DNA of 64,000 nt from Mangifera indica (lineage: Eukaryota; Streptophyta; Magnoliopsida; Sapindales; Anacardiaceae), in NCBI RefSeq assembly GCF_011075055.1, contig NC_058137.1, forward strand, positions 12,447,463 through 12,511,462, read 5' to 3'. Made by a program: the position numbers and the translations under genes. Shown here in pieces: positions 1 through 11,728 of the stretch. The first letter of the stretch is position 1. Every line of letters starts with the position of its first letter. The notes under the pieces are model-generated. The model did no database searches. It was not told the DNA's origin and was given only the letters and a program-made list of their open reading frames with translations.

Positions 1-700
1 TGAAATCTGGAGAGAACATCACCGATATATACAAAAGATTTTACAACCTAGTAAATGACCTGAAAGGACTTGGAAAATGTTTGAGACAATTGAACTAGTA
101 AAGAAAATCCTAAGATCTCTATCGGACTCTTGGACCATGAAAATGACAACAATTTAAGAGTTTAAGGACTTTAGCAAGATGGGAATGAATGAGCTCATAG
201 GAAGTCTTCTCACCTATGAGATGAAAAGAAAACCAAAGGAAGATAAAGTCAAAGCAAAAAAGGATATTACCTTAAAAGTAGTTTATGGGAAAGAAGAGGA
301 AGGAAACTCTTTTATGGATAAAGACGATGTGAGTCTTCTAGCTAGGATGTTCAGTAAATTTTTATCTAGATCAAAGGGAACAAGGGAAAGAGATTTGTTA
401 GACAAAGAAAAGGAAAAAAAGATGGTGAAAACAACCATAACAAAATCATTTGCTATGAGTATAAGAGACCGGGTCATATTCACTAAGAGTGTCATTTAAG
501 AAAGAAGAAAAATGACAAGAAGGAAAAAAAACTTAAGAAAAAGGTGCTTACAACTACTTGGAGTGGAAGTGATGACTTAAGTGATGAAAGTGAGTTGGAG
601 GAAGAAAATGCCAATATATGTTTCACGACAAAGAGTGATTAAAAGGATGAGGTAAATGATTTAAACTCATACTCTTTAAATGAATTATAAGATGCATTTG
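1..700 (+). pseudogene. gag of copia F, broken
   Basis: Remnant of the capsid/nucleocapsid gene. The first 80 bases translate to a SGENITDIYKRF-like stretch typical of the UBN2-type copia gag, and the frame open from 179 to 499 contains MNELIGSLLTYEM, a common gag helix. The zinc knuckle is read at 451-492 in a different frame from the 179-499 frame. Its second Cys is replaced by Tyr (CYEYKRPGHI) and a stop codon sits just before the last Cys. A Glu/Asp/Lys-rich linker follows to about 700. Frame change, lost Cys and stops show a dead gene. Confidence 0.75.
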
Positions 701-1239
701 AATCTTTGATAGATGAGTGTGAAAACATCCAAATAAAATATAAGTTATTAAAGAAACAATTGACTTACATTAAGAAGGAAATATGACATACTCTTGTATG
801 ATCATGATAAGTTGACTAGGAAATATCAAGTTGTCACAAATGAAAAGGAATCTTGCCTAAAAGAATTAATATGCTTAAAAGAGGAACATGATGAATTAAA
901 GAAAAGGTGTCTAGTTCAAATGGATTATTTGAAAAGTTCAAAATAAGCACTAAAAAGGTTAGATAAGATGTTTGCATCTCAAAGAAATAGTCTTAATAAA
1001 GGATTAGGCTATAATAGAAATAATCCTTTTTCAAACTCATATAGGCCTTTAAAGAAACCATATGCATTAAATATGAAATGAAAATTTTGTTCATTTGTTA
1101 AACATACCATTAGATCATGTCCAATTAAGAATGGTAAACCTTGTAAGATTAAAAATATTTGGGTTCCTTAAGGGATGATGAAAACTAACATTGCTGGACC
1201 CAAAACCATTTGGGTACCAAAAAGTAAATGAATTAATTT

Positions 1240-4200
1240 GTGTTGTAGATGTGGTACCAATCTTCCTTGAGGTCTTCTAGCAAGTGGCACTTGGATAGTG
1301 GATGCTTAAGACATAAGACGGGAGATAGGAGTCTATTCTCCTGATTGAAAGCTAATAATGGTGGAAATGTCAACTTTATGGACAACTCCAAGAGAAAGGT
1401 AATCGACATTGATACTATATGTAACTTTTCTTTTTCTATAAATGATGTTTTGCTTGTTGAAGGTCTCAAACATAATTTACTTAGTATAAGTCAATCATGT
1501 TATAAAGACTTCAAAATTAGTTTTTACTTTTTATGTTGTGAAATTGTTAATGTTAGCACAAATGTCATTGTATTCATTGGTTATAGGCATTCTAATGTGT
1601 ACATTATAGATTTGTATGATATAGAATCTAGAGACCTATGTCTCATGTCAACCAAGGAGGAAGACATATAGTTATGACATAGAAGATTAGGGAATGCAAG
1701 TATTGACGTTCTACAAAAACTTCCAAAAAGAGATTAAGTAAAAGGTTTGCGTAAATTAGTTTTCAAAAAGGATTATGTGTGTGATGCTTACATGAAAGGC
1801 AAACAAACAAGAATTTGTTTTTAAACCAAAGAATTGTGTTTAGACCTCAAAGCCCCTTCAACTTTTGTATATAGAGTTATGTGGACTATCTAGAAATATA
1901 TATCTAGGTGGAAAACATTATTGCATTGTGATTGTTGATGAATTTTCAAGATTTACTTAGGTCTTGCTTCTTGCACATAAAAGTGATGCATTCCATGCAT
2001 TTGTTCCTTTTGTTAATAAAGTAGGTTATGCAATCACATGTATTAGAAATGATTATGGAAAAGAGTTTAAAAATTCAGATTTTGAAACCTTTTGTAATGA
2101 ACATGACATTAATCACAACTCTTTGGCACCTAGAACACCTAAACAAAATGAAATTATTGAAAGACGGAATAGGACACCTATAGAAATGGCTAAGACCATG
2201 TTATGTGAAAATGACTTGCCTAAGTATTTTTGGGGAGAAACCATAAATACTCCTTGTTACAACATTAATAAGGCTATGATTAGGCCAATCCTTAAGAAAT
2301 CTCCTTATGAGTTATTCAAAGTAAAAAATCCTAATATTGAATATTTTCATCTCTTTGGATGTAAGTCTTTTGTGCTAAATAATGATAAGGATATCTTAGA
2401 AATATTTGATGCCAAGTTGTATGAAGCAATTTTCCTAGGTTATTCTACCACCTCTAAAGCATATAAAGTCTTCAACAAGAGAACTTTCATGGTTGAAGAA
2501 TCTATACATGTGGTATTTGATGAATCTTCCAAGTGTGTAAGAAAGAGTAATGAAGATGAAGTCATTGAACTTATGAAAGATCTACAAATCAAGGACTTGT
2601 CTCATCAAATGGAAAAGAAAGAAGATCATCAAGTTGAGGTTGAAATCAAGAAGATGAGCTCATGTAACCTCAAAAACCATAAAAGGAAATCCCAAGGGTG
2701 AAGGGTGAAGTGAAAGAAGGAAAGATTATTGGAGATCCTACCCAAGAAGTGAAGACAAGAGTTTCATTGAGGAACACATGTCAATTTGTGGCATTCTTAT
2801 CATAAATAAAACCCAAAAAGGTAAAAGAAGCTCTTAAAGAAGAGACTTGGGCGTTTACTATACAAGAAGAATTAAACCAATTTGAGAGAAGCAATGTTTA
2901 GAAACTAGTTCCAAGGCCAGCGAATCATGCCATTATCGACACAAAATGGGTATATTGAAATAAGGTGGATGAGTACAATATTGTTATTCGAAACAAGGCA
3001 AGGCTAGTTGCTCAAAAGTACTCTTAAAAGGAAAGTATTGATTTTGATGAAACTTACGCGCCCATAGCTAGATTAAAAGTAATTAAGATGTTGCTTGCAT
3101 ATGCATGTCATTTTGATTTCAAAGTATTTCAAATGGATGTCAAAAGTGTTTTTTAAATAGTTTTATTCAAGAAGAGGTTTATGTTGAACAACCTCTTGGT
3201 TTCAAAAAACAATGAATTTTCAAATCATGTGTTTAGATTAAGAAAAACTTTATATGATTTAAAACAAGCTCCTAGAGTTTAGTATGAAAGATTATGTCTT
3301 TTCTTAATTGAAAAAGGGTTTTCAAAAGGAAAAGAGGATATCATCTTTTTTGTATAAAAAAGCATATGCAAGACATCTTGATTATTCAAATTTATATTGA
3401 TGACATCATCTTCAGTGCTACTAATGAATATCTCTATAGAGATTTTTCCAAGATGATGTAGGGTGAGTTTGAAATAAGCATGATAGGAAAGCTTAATTAT
3501 TTCGTAGGACTTCAAATCAAAGAAACAAAGGAAGGGATTTTGATCAACCAAGCCAAATATGGCAAAGACCTTCTCAAAAAGTTCAACATGCAAGATGCCA
3601 AAGAGCAAACCACTTCCATGAGCACTTCACTCAAATTGGATATGGATGAGTAAGGTAAAAGTGTCAAAACCAAACCATATAGAAGCATGATAGGTGCATT
3701 GTTGTATTTAACTATATCTAGGCCCAGTATCATGTTTAGTTGATGAATGTGTATATGTTTTCAAGCAAATCCTAAGGAATCACATTTAAATGTCATGAAA
3801 CGAATCTTGAGATACCTTAAGGGAACTCCAAACATTAGTTTATAGTACCCTAAGAGATCTTCATTTGAATTACGAGTATTTTCGGATACTAATTTTGGAG
3901 GATGTCAAATATATAGGAAAAACACAAGTAGCACTTGTCAATTTTTATGTAACATGTTTGTCTCATGGTTTTTGAAGAAACAAAATTTAGTGGCAACATC
4001 TATTACAAAAGTCGAATTCATTTTAACAACTAGTTATTGTGTACAACTCTTATGGAAGAGACAATAACCTATGAATTTTGGGTTTAAAATGAAAAACATT
4101 CCAATTTTTTGTGACAATACAAATGTCATTCAACTTTCCAAAAATTCTATCTTGCATTCTAGGACAAAGCATATAGACATTAGACATTATTGTTTGTGTG

Positions 4201-4349
4201 ATTATGTTTGTAAAGCTAATAATCGGATTGAATTTATTAAAACTAGCCATCAACTTGTTAATATTTTTACTGAGCTTCTTGATAAGAATCATTTTTTCTT
4301 TAATCAAAGAGAGTTTGGTATGATCAATGCAAATCAAATAGGTGCCTAA
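1240..4349 (+). pseudogene. pol of copia F (protease, integrase, RT, RNase H), broken
   Basis: Domains in order: aspartic protease with the DSG active site at 1294-1302; protease end and pre-integrase block about 1345-1740; integrase core and C-terminus about 1840-2560, including the NDYGKEF and HNSLAPRTPKQNE blocks and a FLGYSTTSKAYKVF stretch; RT from about 2900 with the ARLVAQ and FKVFQMDVKS motifs; RNase H about 3850-4240 ending in a TKHIDIRH block. In-frame stops occur in the pre-integrase, RT and linker regions and several frameshifts are needed to follow the RT. The longest clean stretch is the integrase (1964-2700). The region is non-functional. Confidence 0.85.
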
Positions 4350-4882
4350 TGCTCTTATTGATATAAGCCTTGATGGTGTTGGTTTTATAAGTTATCTTGA
4401 TTAATTGTGTGATATGTGTTCTTGTTATATGACACTTTAATGAAATTAAATGTTTGTGATTATTTGAAAATGTATTTACATTTACTAGCATAAAAGTTCA
4501 ATGCAAATTCAAATTAAATTAATTCGAACTTGTATTCAAAGTTGATCAAATCTTGAATTATATCAAATATCCTTGTTTGGTTAAAATAGCCAAGATTGTT
4601 GTTTCTAAGATATTTTGATCAATGCAAACTTGAACCTTTCGTTGCTAAATGTGGTCTTTGTGAAAACTTTATCTGCTCCAATGTTTATTCTATTAATTTC
4701 TAATACCTTTGTTGTAGAAAGCCTTTGCAAATTCTTTTTAGGGAGGCTTATATGGTTGTGTTATTCAAGGTCTAATTGTGACAAAAATTAGCTCAACTAA
4801 ATTTCTAAAAAATGCATGAGTAGTCATCCAAATTGATTGGTGAACATTTGGTAAAAAAATGCATTCAAGATGTTTATATGAT

Positions 4883-4946
<64 letters not shown>

Positions 4947-5183
4947 CAATCATATTCATGCCATTTTGCGTCTCCTCATCAAAGATTCTTGTCGATGAGT
5001 TCTTCAAGCTCTTATACTGTTTCCTCATGTTTATCACGGGTTTATGTTGATAGGTCTTCAAGTTTTTTTTTGCACTTCAACTTCATAGCTCCAAGAACTA
5101 AGTAGCCTAAGTTAACAAAGTATACAGGTACTGCCCGATCATATTACACAATTGTTATTGAACATGATGAACAGAAGAAGTTA
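4350..5183. other. non-coding stretch after copia F
   Basis: AT-rich sequence after the F stop codon. It probably includes the post-pol region and perhaps a degenerate 3' LTR of F, but with no second LTR in view the boundary cannot be drawn. It contains a long (AT)n tract and no convincing coding sequence. Confidence 0.5.
4886..4943. repeat. (AT)n microsatellite
   Basis: About 29 uninterrupted AT dinucleotides. The Tyr-Ile alternation in the overlapping open frame is only the translation of this tract. Confidence 0.97.
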
Positions 5184-5437
5184 TTGAATAAAATTAGGCA
5201 TAAAAATATTCTTGTGGGTAACAGCGTGTACTTTCCTATTGTAGAGGAGATTGGGATTGCAAATGAGTTCATGGAAATAGTAAATAGGATGAAATGGAAG
5301 AAACTATTTTCCATGCGACTTGATGTCTATAAGAATCTAGTATTTGAGTTTTATAGTTCTTTAAAGTTGAGAATGGATACCAAAAATAATATTGTGGATT
5401 TTACTATAAAATTTAGACTGTATGGTAAGGATCATAT
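5184..5437 (+). pseudogene. transposon-type ORF fragment truncated by an LTR
   Basis: An open frame (first codon TTG at 5184, no ATG) whose translation has an EFMEIVNRMKWKKLF segment, then a LVFEFYSSLK segment and an FTIKFRLYGKDHIV segment. This pattern resembles the plant transposon protein domain found in ORF1-like proteins of plant retroelements; that assignment is from memory of the family and is tentative. The LTR starting at 5438 interrupts the frame, which reaches a stop 8 codons later inside the LTR. It is a fragment of an older element. Confidence 0.4.
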
Positions 5438-6225
5438 TGTTGGGTTTTCAGGGCACCGATAATTAGCAAAGTAGAGGAATTTAAAAATTTTTAAATCAAA
5501 GAATCTTAAAAACCCTAACTAGGATACCCGTTTTTGAACAAATATTCATGAATCATACAGAATACTCATAAGGTATTTTAGGTTTATACCTGCATTGGTG
5601 GCTCCTCCAAATTTTCACGTGGGTTGAGGCTGAATGTTATCCAACCCTTAAAAGACAATCCAGGGAGAAAACTACTAAGGCTTCTTTACTAGATTATGTG
5701 TGTTCACAGGAAGAATGAAAGAAAAATAGAAAACTTGTGGCTAAGGTTTTTGTTGTGTATATGTTATATAATTTTAATTTTAATGAACGCTTTAGCAAGG
5801 ATTTCATCCAAACCCGATACCTTCGACACATATGTATAACTAGTATGTAAACATGCACAGTTGGCATGTGAACATGCACAATCGAAATGTCTCATGACTT
5901 GCATGGGTGGCGCCACAAGTGTGTCGTCCAATATGGATTTAAGCCTTGCACGACTGGACAGTCTTTTGTGCAGTCGTGCCATGCTTTTTATAATTTTGCA
6001 TGGTACCACCCAACACCATGCAGACCCATAGTATCTTGGTCAAAACGCAGTCAATTGGATTCTTTTTTTCCCTAAACACTATGATTATTACCAAATAATT
6101 CTCACATTTGGGTTTGAATCAACCTCTATATGCATGGAATCCATAAATTCTCTATCAAATTAGTAGTGTCTAAATTCATAGTGGATCCAAACATAAACCA
6201 ATATTGGTCTTTAGTAAAACAACGA
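5438..6225 (-). repeat. truncated copia LTR of the B/C family
   Basis: Starts TGTTGGGTTTTCAGGG and aligns by eye with the ends of the element B and C LTRs through shared blocks: 'aggatacc', 'ggctcctccaaa', 'cacgtg', 'atccaacc', 'gtcgtgccatgc' and 'cctaaacac'. Homology is lost near 6225, about half way through the LTR, and no opposite end or target duplication is seen. It is a truncated, LTR-only remnant in minus-strand orientation relative to the transcribed element. Confidence 0.75.
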
Positions 6226-6391
6226 TTTAGGCCATGTCCAAGATTTCTATTGACGTGTTAATGATAGATAAATAGATAAAGATTTTGTCTTATCTTTATC
6301 CATACTTGTGATTTTGGTTGATTGCCAAAAATCACGGGATAGGGAATCAAAAGGACCACCTGTATGTTATGAAACATATAAGTGGCACAAT

Positions 6392-6476
6392 GCAAAGACT
6401 ACTCGAGACTTGTATAAAGCTCAAGTGAAACAAAACAAAGACTATCCGGGACTTATGCAAGGCCCAAATAAGTGAA
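6392..6476. repeat. imperfect tandem duplication, about 42-bp unit
   Basis: Two adjacent related copies, 6392-6430 and 6434-6476. Each begins caaagacta, contains a cgagactt/cgggactt core and ends aagtgaaa. No coding or regulatory role is apparent. Confidence 0.6.
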
Positions 6477-6912
6477 AATAATTGTTTTACTAACTTTTTT
6501 ATCTATCTTAATCATATAAAACGTTATCAAAATCATCTAAGAAAATCAGTCAGATTGTCTACAAATTTGTGCATCCAAAATAAGCATTTTCATATGGCTG
6601 AGAAGAAAATTTTGTTTTTTTTTCTTCGTTTTTTCAAACAGAGTAGTTTCGTCGTCATAGTAAAAAATGGCATTTTTGTTTATGTTTAAAAATTTAGACA
6701 AAATCGTTTTCAGCTCCCAATTTCAGACAAACTAATTAATTTCCCTGTTAATAAAAGATGGCCCATCAGTCTTCACTTTCTCGGTAAGTAATCATAGCAA
6801 GTACGCAACCTTTCGTTTCCTTTCTCAATTAATAATTTAACTCAACCTTTCACTCTCTTTTCAGTAATTATTTTATTTTTTAATTCAACATTTCACTCCC
6901 TTTCTCAATCAG

Positions 6913-7128
6913 GCCTCAACACCTTTCAGCGGTTACTCCTCCAATGGTCATGGCATTCCAACAGGATTTTCACTCAACAAGCGGTCATTTTTTTTGTCGC
7001 CTGTGAAGCACCCTTTCGTCTTCGGTCCCTTGAGTTGCTATGTCAAGAGGCTTGTTCGTGTTCTACAACGATCAAGTGGGGGTCAAAATTATCGGTTTTT
7101 TACTTTTGTAATCAATCCAATGTTACAG
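6913..7128 (+). other. exon-like block of unknown gene (possible gene fragment)
   Basis: A 216-bp stretch preceded by a good acceptor (pyrimidine-rich, tctcaatcag) and followed by a donor (cag then gtaaat). The frame starting at its first base is open for all 72 codons and is rich in Ser, Arg and Lys with few acidic residues, as in an organelle-targeting presequence. A candidate upstream exon (ATG at 6759, donor gtaagt at 6785) does not join in that frame. I do not recognise the protein. It could be a genuine small-exon gene, a relict, or chance. Confidence 0.3.
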
Positions 7129-8066
7129 GTAAATTGTCACATCTTTGACATTGTATTGTGATATTACTAAAAGGAATAATACCAAAATATATAATTGATA
7201 ATAAAAATACAGTGAAGCTATTGACACCCCACTAATGGACAAAAGAGACCACTTCTTAAAGACACACTATTTCAATGTTTTAAAAATTCACTCGTTTCTT
7301 ATCGCACCCTTTAAATTTCATAAACATATATATAAACTTGCATTTTTGTATTGCTTTTAATGTGATATATCAAATTCTTAACTTCTTCCTTCTTCAAAAT
7401 ATTTTTTATTTCTAACATAAAATATAGTATTTATAGGCAATAGTGGGACGTCATAATTATTTTTCAAGAATAAGAAATAAAAATTATTTTATCATTCATA
7501 TAAAGATAAATTTGTTATTATAGTTATTTTAAAAAATAAGAATTTTTTAATAAAACAAGTTCAAATAACTTTTATGCTTTCCATTTCTTTAGATAATTTT
7601 TGGGCTTAAAAACCCCATTTCTTAAAAAAATTTATGGGGGAGTGGATTCGTTGAGAGAGACCTTGTTATTGGATTAAAGAAATTTTAGCTTTCAATAAAT
7701 CTTATAATGATAGATTTACTCTATCTATATTCTGTACTAAAATTAGTAGTAATTTTTAATTATTCATGGATGCTTGAATTAAAATCATTTTAAGATCCAA
7801 AAGATAGTTTAAGAAAATTTAGGATGAAATTGCAAGCAATATAATAGTAATAGCTTCATATATAAAGTTATTGTATTTTTATTTTGATCAAATATTATGT
7901 TCTTCCAATTATTTTTAACTTTAATTTTTTTTCTTATTGAATTTAGGATTTAAGAAATAAGGCTTCTGCAAACCCATTAATGAGATGCTAAGCTTTTATT
8001 CTTTCAACAGTATGGCCTTGTGCTTTCCATTCCATCAGATAACCCTGGACTTGACCTTCCTTCCCC

Positions 8067-8072
8067 AAAAAA
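8067..8072 (-). terminator. RNA polymerase III T-run for the tRNA
   Basis: Six A on the plus strand give TTTTTT on the transcript strand, 13 bases past the tRNA 3' end. This is the usual Pol III stop signal. Confidence 0.75.
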
Positions 8073-8085
8073 TTTAAAATTCTAA

Positions 8086-8157
8086 CGCCGTTGCCGGGGA
8101 TCGAACCCGGGTCACCCGCGTGACAGGCGGGAATACTTACCACTATACTACAACGAC
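8086..8157 (-). tRNA. trnD-GUC: tRNA-Asp (anticodon GUC)
   Basis: A 72-nt cloverleaf on the minus strand starting TCGTTGTAGTATAGTGG. It has a 7-bp acceptor stem (TCGTTGT pairing with CAACGGC, including a wobble), a D arm, the anticodon arm CCCGC-CTGTCAC-GCGGG with GTC at 8122-8124, and the T arm CCGGG-TTCGATC-CCCGG. The A box (TAGTATAGTGG) and B box (GGTTCGATCCC) are intact and there is no intron. It is a nuclear, eukaryotic-type aspartate tRNA; CCA is not encoded. A T-run follows, so it is probably expressed. Confidence 0.97.
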
Positions 8158-8481
8158 TTGTTGTTCCGTTAGCTTAGCAACTTTTTATATTATATTATAA
8201 TATTTATTTCAGGGATATATGTATATTAAAAAATGTTAAAATGAAATAAATGTTCATGGATTTCAAAAGTATTGATCAATTTTTTATAAGTCAATTAAAT
8301 AGGTTGAAAACAAAAAGGTAATGAAATTATGAATTTTTATTTATATGGCTAATTATAATTAGACTGAAACACTATTTGCTACTTAGGTTTGATGAAATGA
8401 CAGATTTATATTTTTTAAAAATTAGAAAAATTAATTTTTTTATTTGTTTATTAAAAAAATCAATGGCTAGTTTTAATTATG

Positions 8482-8512
<31 letters not shown>

Positions 8513-8763
8513 TTATATGCCTAATAAACCAATCAAAATGGGTCAAAAATGAAATCGTATTTCTTCATTCTTGTTGTAATACGTAACTCTAGGTATTATT
8601 CACAAGAACAATGAAACTAGCTAGATTAAAAATCAATTGGTCCACATCAACATGAGCAAGACCAAATCAATTTTAAGCCCTATGACCTAGTAAAAAATTA
8701 TACCATGCTAAATACATACATACATACAAACAAATGGATAAACTTGGCATGGACAGCAACATT
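8158..8763. other. intergenic spacer between the tRNA and the WD40 gene
   Basis: AT-rich, non-coding. It includes a (TA)n tract at about 8482-8504 and a short (TACA)n run near 8715. The right side must hold the 3' UTR and poly(A) region of the minus-strand WD40 gene; no strong AATAAA signal was located. Confidence 0.6.
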
Positions 8764-11728
8764 TTACAGCCGTTCAGGCAGTCCGTAGTTGTGGAAGGTC
8801 TTGATCATTCCATCACATCCCGCTGTTACAATGACAAGTCCCCAAGTTTCTGACATTGCTGCATGATCGTAGAGATTACACCGCCATTGTTGTTGTAGAT
8901 GATGATTTTGAGAATATACATCTCCTGTTCCCCACAGTGGAAGTTTCTCTTCGGGCCACGTGGCGGAGCCCCTGCATGCGCCGTCTATGGAGAACCAACT
9001 TCCAAAGGAGAATCGTTCCATATCTCTGTTCCAGGATGAACCCTCCAGGTTATCCCATCTACCTTGAACGCTACTCAAACTCGTGTGTTGAGTCCCCATG
9101 CCTGGCCATTGCACTGCAACTGACACACCTTCTGCCAAAAAATGTTCGCAAGAACCAACACAGTTGGCCTGTTTGGACGATGGGATACATAAATCCTCGT
9201 AGCTCCAGACATAAACGCGACAATCCTCTCCGACTGAGATTATGTGTTTCCCAGTTGTAGTAAACGAAGCCGACGTCTGACTTCCAGACTTTGAAAGACC
9301 TAGAATGTGTATTATATTTTAAATTATGAAGATTAAAACCTTAAGAAGTGAAGCTAAATGCATTGTCTATGAAAAGTGTTCGCCATTAAATAAGTTGAGA
9401 CTAGAAAACCAAGATTGACTGCACCATCCATCAAGGTAAAAGCTGGCTGTAAAAGTCCAGCTGTAAAGGCTGATGAGAAAGCCAAAAACTTGTGAACTGT
9501 TCAAGCTGATCAGATTCCCTATCTTTCTGCAGATCTACAGTTTTAGATGCAATGTATGTGTGAATGGGGTAAATATTAATATTATGCAGGACTACAGTTT
9601 GACTTGTCTTTGGGATTTCAAGAGGGGAAATAAAGTTCAAGTCTTGTCTCCATGAATTGAATGTCAAAGGCTTACTCATAAGTTTCATGCACAAGATTTA
9701 TTACACAGCTGTAACAAGATCTAGAACTACAGTTTTACTACATCCTAAAGTCAAATAAATAAAGCATTTACAAGCAAACATAAAGTTGCTCAAATAATTG
9801 AATTGATTCTACGTTTAAATTTATAGAAAATACTGAGAATATAACATAATGCAAATGCAAATCCAAGACATAATCTGTACCTTTAAATTTATGAATGACA
9901 TTAAACCCGTCTAAGATTCGAAGTTTAGAGTCTTCGGAGGTTATCATAATTTTTTGAGATTCATCCTTTGAGAACTGCAGTTGAAATAGGATGTTAATAA
10001 CTATGAGGATTATGGTTAAGGTAAGTTTACAGTAGCTAGATGGAGCTTTTAAAGGCAAATACCTGAATCCCAGTGATCTTCTTGCCAGAGGATTTCTTTC
10101 TATCCGGAAAATGTACCTCTGCTTTCAACTGGAGATCATTGCCTGTACCATCACAAATTCTATTTAGGATACATCCGGAAAAAAGACTTACGAATTTAAA
10201 TCCGCCAAATGGATTTGGAACAAGAATCTACCCGATGCTTCATAGAAGCGGCAAGTGCCTCTAACTGTTCCAACTACAAAGCCCTGCTTGGGTAGAGAAT
10301 TAAAGTTAACTAACTTGTAACATTTTAATAGTGACACTCTTATGCAAGATAACCAGACTCATACCTTTCCATCTGGCTGGTAACATATGGCAGATATTAC
10401 ATCCCTTACATAAGTCCAATCAAGAACACGCTCTACAGAGACTCCCCAAATCCGGACTTTCCCATCGATCGAGCCACTGATGAAGTAACTGTCATCAATG
10501 GGATTGAACTGAATGCATGTCACTGTTTTCATATGTAGCATATGATTAAAATTGTGCATCACTGTGAAAATGGAAAACGGCAGAGTGGAAGATTGTTGCA
10601 GTGATATTTACCATAATCGCCATGATGGAAAACATTTAGGCATTTTACGCATCCCACTTGCCACAATCGAACAGTTTTATCCATCGAACATGAAAGAAGA
10701 TACTGCAAATAGAAATTCCAATTTAGTTGTATATCAACAGCAAGATGTACTAAAAGGAAAGTTTTTGCAGGGGATGTACCCACATTAGAAGCGGACCATG
10801 CCAGGTCTAAAACATCACTGGTGTGGCCATAGAATTCATGCAGTGAGAACTCTTCTATCTGGAATATCATATCAGGTACAACAACAGGCACATGGCTATA
10901 CTTTTTTTGACCAAACATGGTCTTTTCTTCGACTGTGCTATCAAAATTGTCTTCATCAATGAAAGATTTGCAAGAGGAATCTGTTGATGTAATACGCCAA
11001 ACGCGCACGACTCCATCTTCACCACCGCTCGCCAGATACTGCCCATCTGGACTAAACTTCATAGTCCAGATATAGCCATTGTGCGCTTGAATCTCTTGTC
11101 CCATGTAAAGAGCTGTAAACTCCTTGCACTTCTTCATGTTCTGCTTCACCTTCACCCTATTCGTTTTTGGTTTCTCAGAATTTGATTTTTTCACATCAGG
11201 TGTAGTTGAATATTGTCTTCTCCTCCTCGTACTTATAAGACGTTTCCACCATTTCTTTGCTTTCTTTTTATTCACGTGCTTGCATTCTTCTAAATGAGAC
11301 TCATTGTTCCTTTGCTTACATTCATCAACAGAAGGTGAAAGTTCAGTACTTTTAGCTTCAAGAGCCACACTTTGTTCAGTCATATCATCTACCTCCGATT
11401 CATCCACAATACAATTGGCTTTACAATTCATTTCTCTTTCACAATCCAAAATTTCACCAGTTCCCTGAGTAGAACTCAGAACACCTCCACTGCATTCTGT
11501 AATCCTATCCAACCCAATCATCCCATTCAGAGAAGCAAACTTAACTAGACCAGTTTTGCTTAAAAAATTTCTGCGTCTCTCCTCGACACTTTGAGGTTCA
11601 TTCATCCAAATTTCATACTCAGATTTCCCACATCTCAATTCGTCTTTCACTACAGCTGACTCTTCAGATGACAAATAATCAACAGAGTCGAAGAACACAT
11701 CACCTACTCCCTCATCAGAGCCCAGCAT
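8764..11728 (-). CDS. WD40-repeat protein, WDR44-like plant family, 7 exons
   Basis: The coding exons can be joined exactly on the minus strand: 11728-10784, 10702-10612, 10522-10365, 10283-10232, 10142-10063, 9974-9881 and 9299-8764. They sum to 1956 nt, or 651 residues plus TAA; every intron is GT-AG and all phases agree. The ATG at 11728 is the first in frame. Residues 38-60 hold an [18 protein letters not shown] block typical of this plant family; residues 152-205 are Lys/Arg-rich (possible nuclear or membrane-binding segment). WD repeats lie at about 212-246, 300-335, 342-375, 383-412, 440-470, 478-510 and 608-640; [10 protein letters not shown] and [10 protein letters not shown] are clear blades. 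The family forms a beta-propeller scaffold; animal WDR44 binds Rab11, but the plant role is not known to me. The gene looks intact and expressed. Confidence 0.93.

Larger units (their letters stand above)
1..4349 (+). mobile_element. Ty1/copia retrotransposon F, 3' two thirds, decayed
   Basis: A plus-strand copia element entered in mid gag and readable through protease, integrase, reverse transcriptase and RNase H to a stop at 4347-4349. The order gag-PR-IN-RT-RH is diagnostic of Ty1/copia. The RNase H tail (a TKHIDIRH-type motif followed by a GMI-type end) and the long gag with a distal zinc knuckle resemble the SIRE/Maximus lineage; that lineage call is inference. Stops and frameshifts occur in every domain, so it cannot move by itself. 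Its 5' LTR lies left of the window and I could not identify a 3' LTR, because no partner copy is available for comparison. Confidence 0.85.
6226..8085. other. intergenic, mostly non-coding
   Basis: AT-rich DNA between the truncated LTR and the tRNA. It holds a short local duplication (6392-6476) and one exon-like block (6913-7128), both listed separately. From about 7130 to 8066 I see nothing beyond AT-rich sequence. Confidence 0.5.

Noticed and set aside
4859..5050. Membrane-like Tyr/Ile-rich small proteins over AT tracts (also at 18993-19301 and 31136-31348)
   Set aside because: They are pure translations of (AT)n microsatellites.
8856..9260. 134-codon plus-strand open frame
   Set aside because: It is antisense to the last exon of the WD40 gene.
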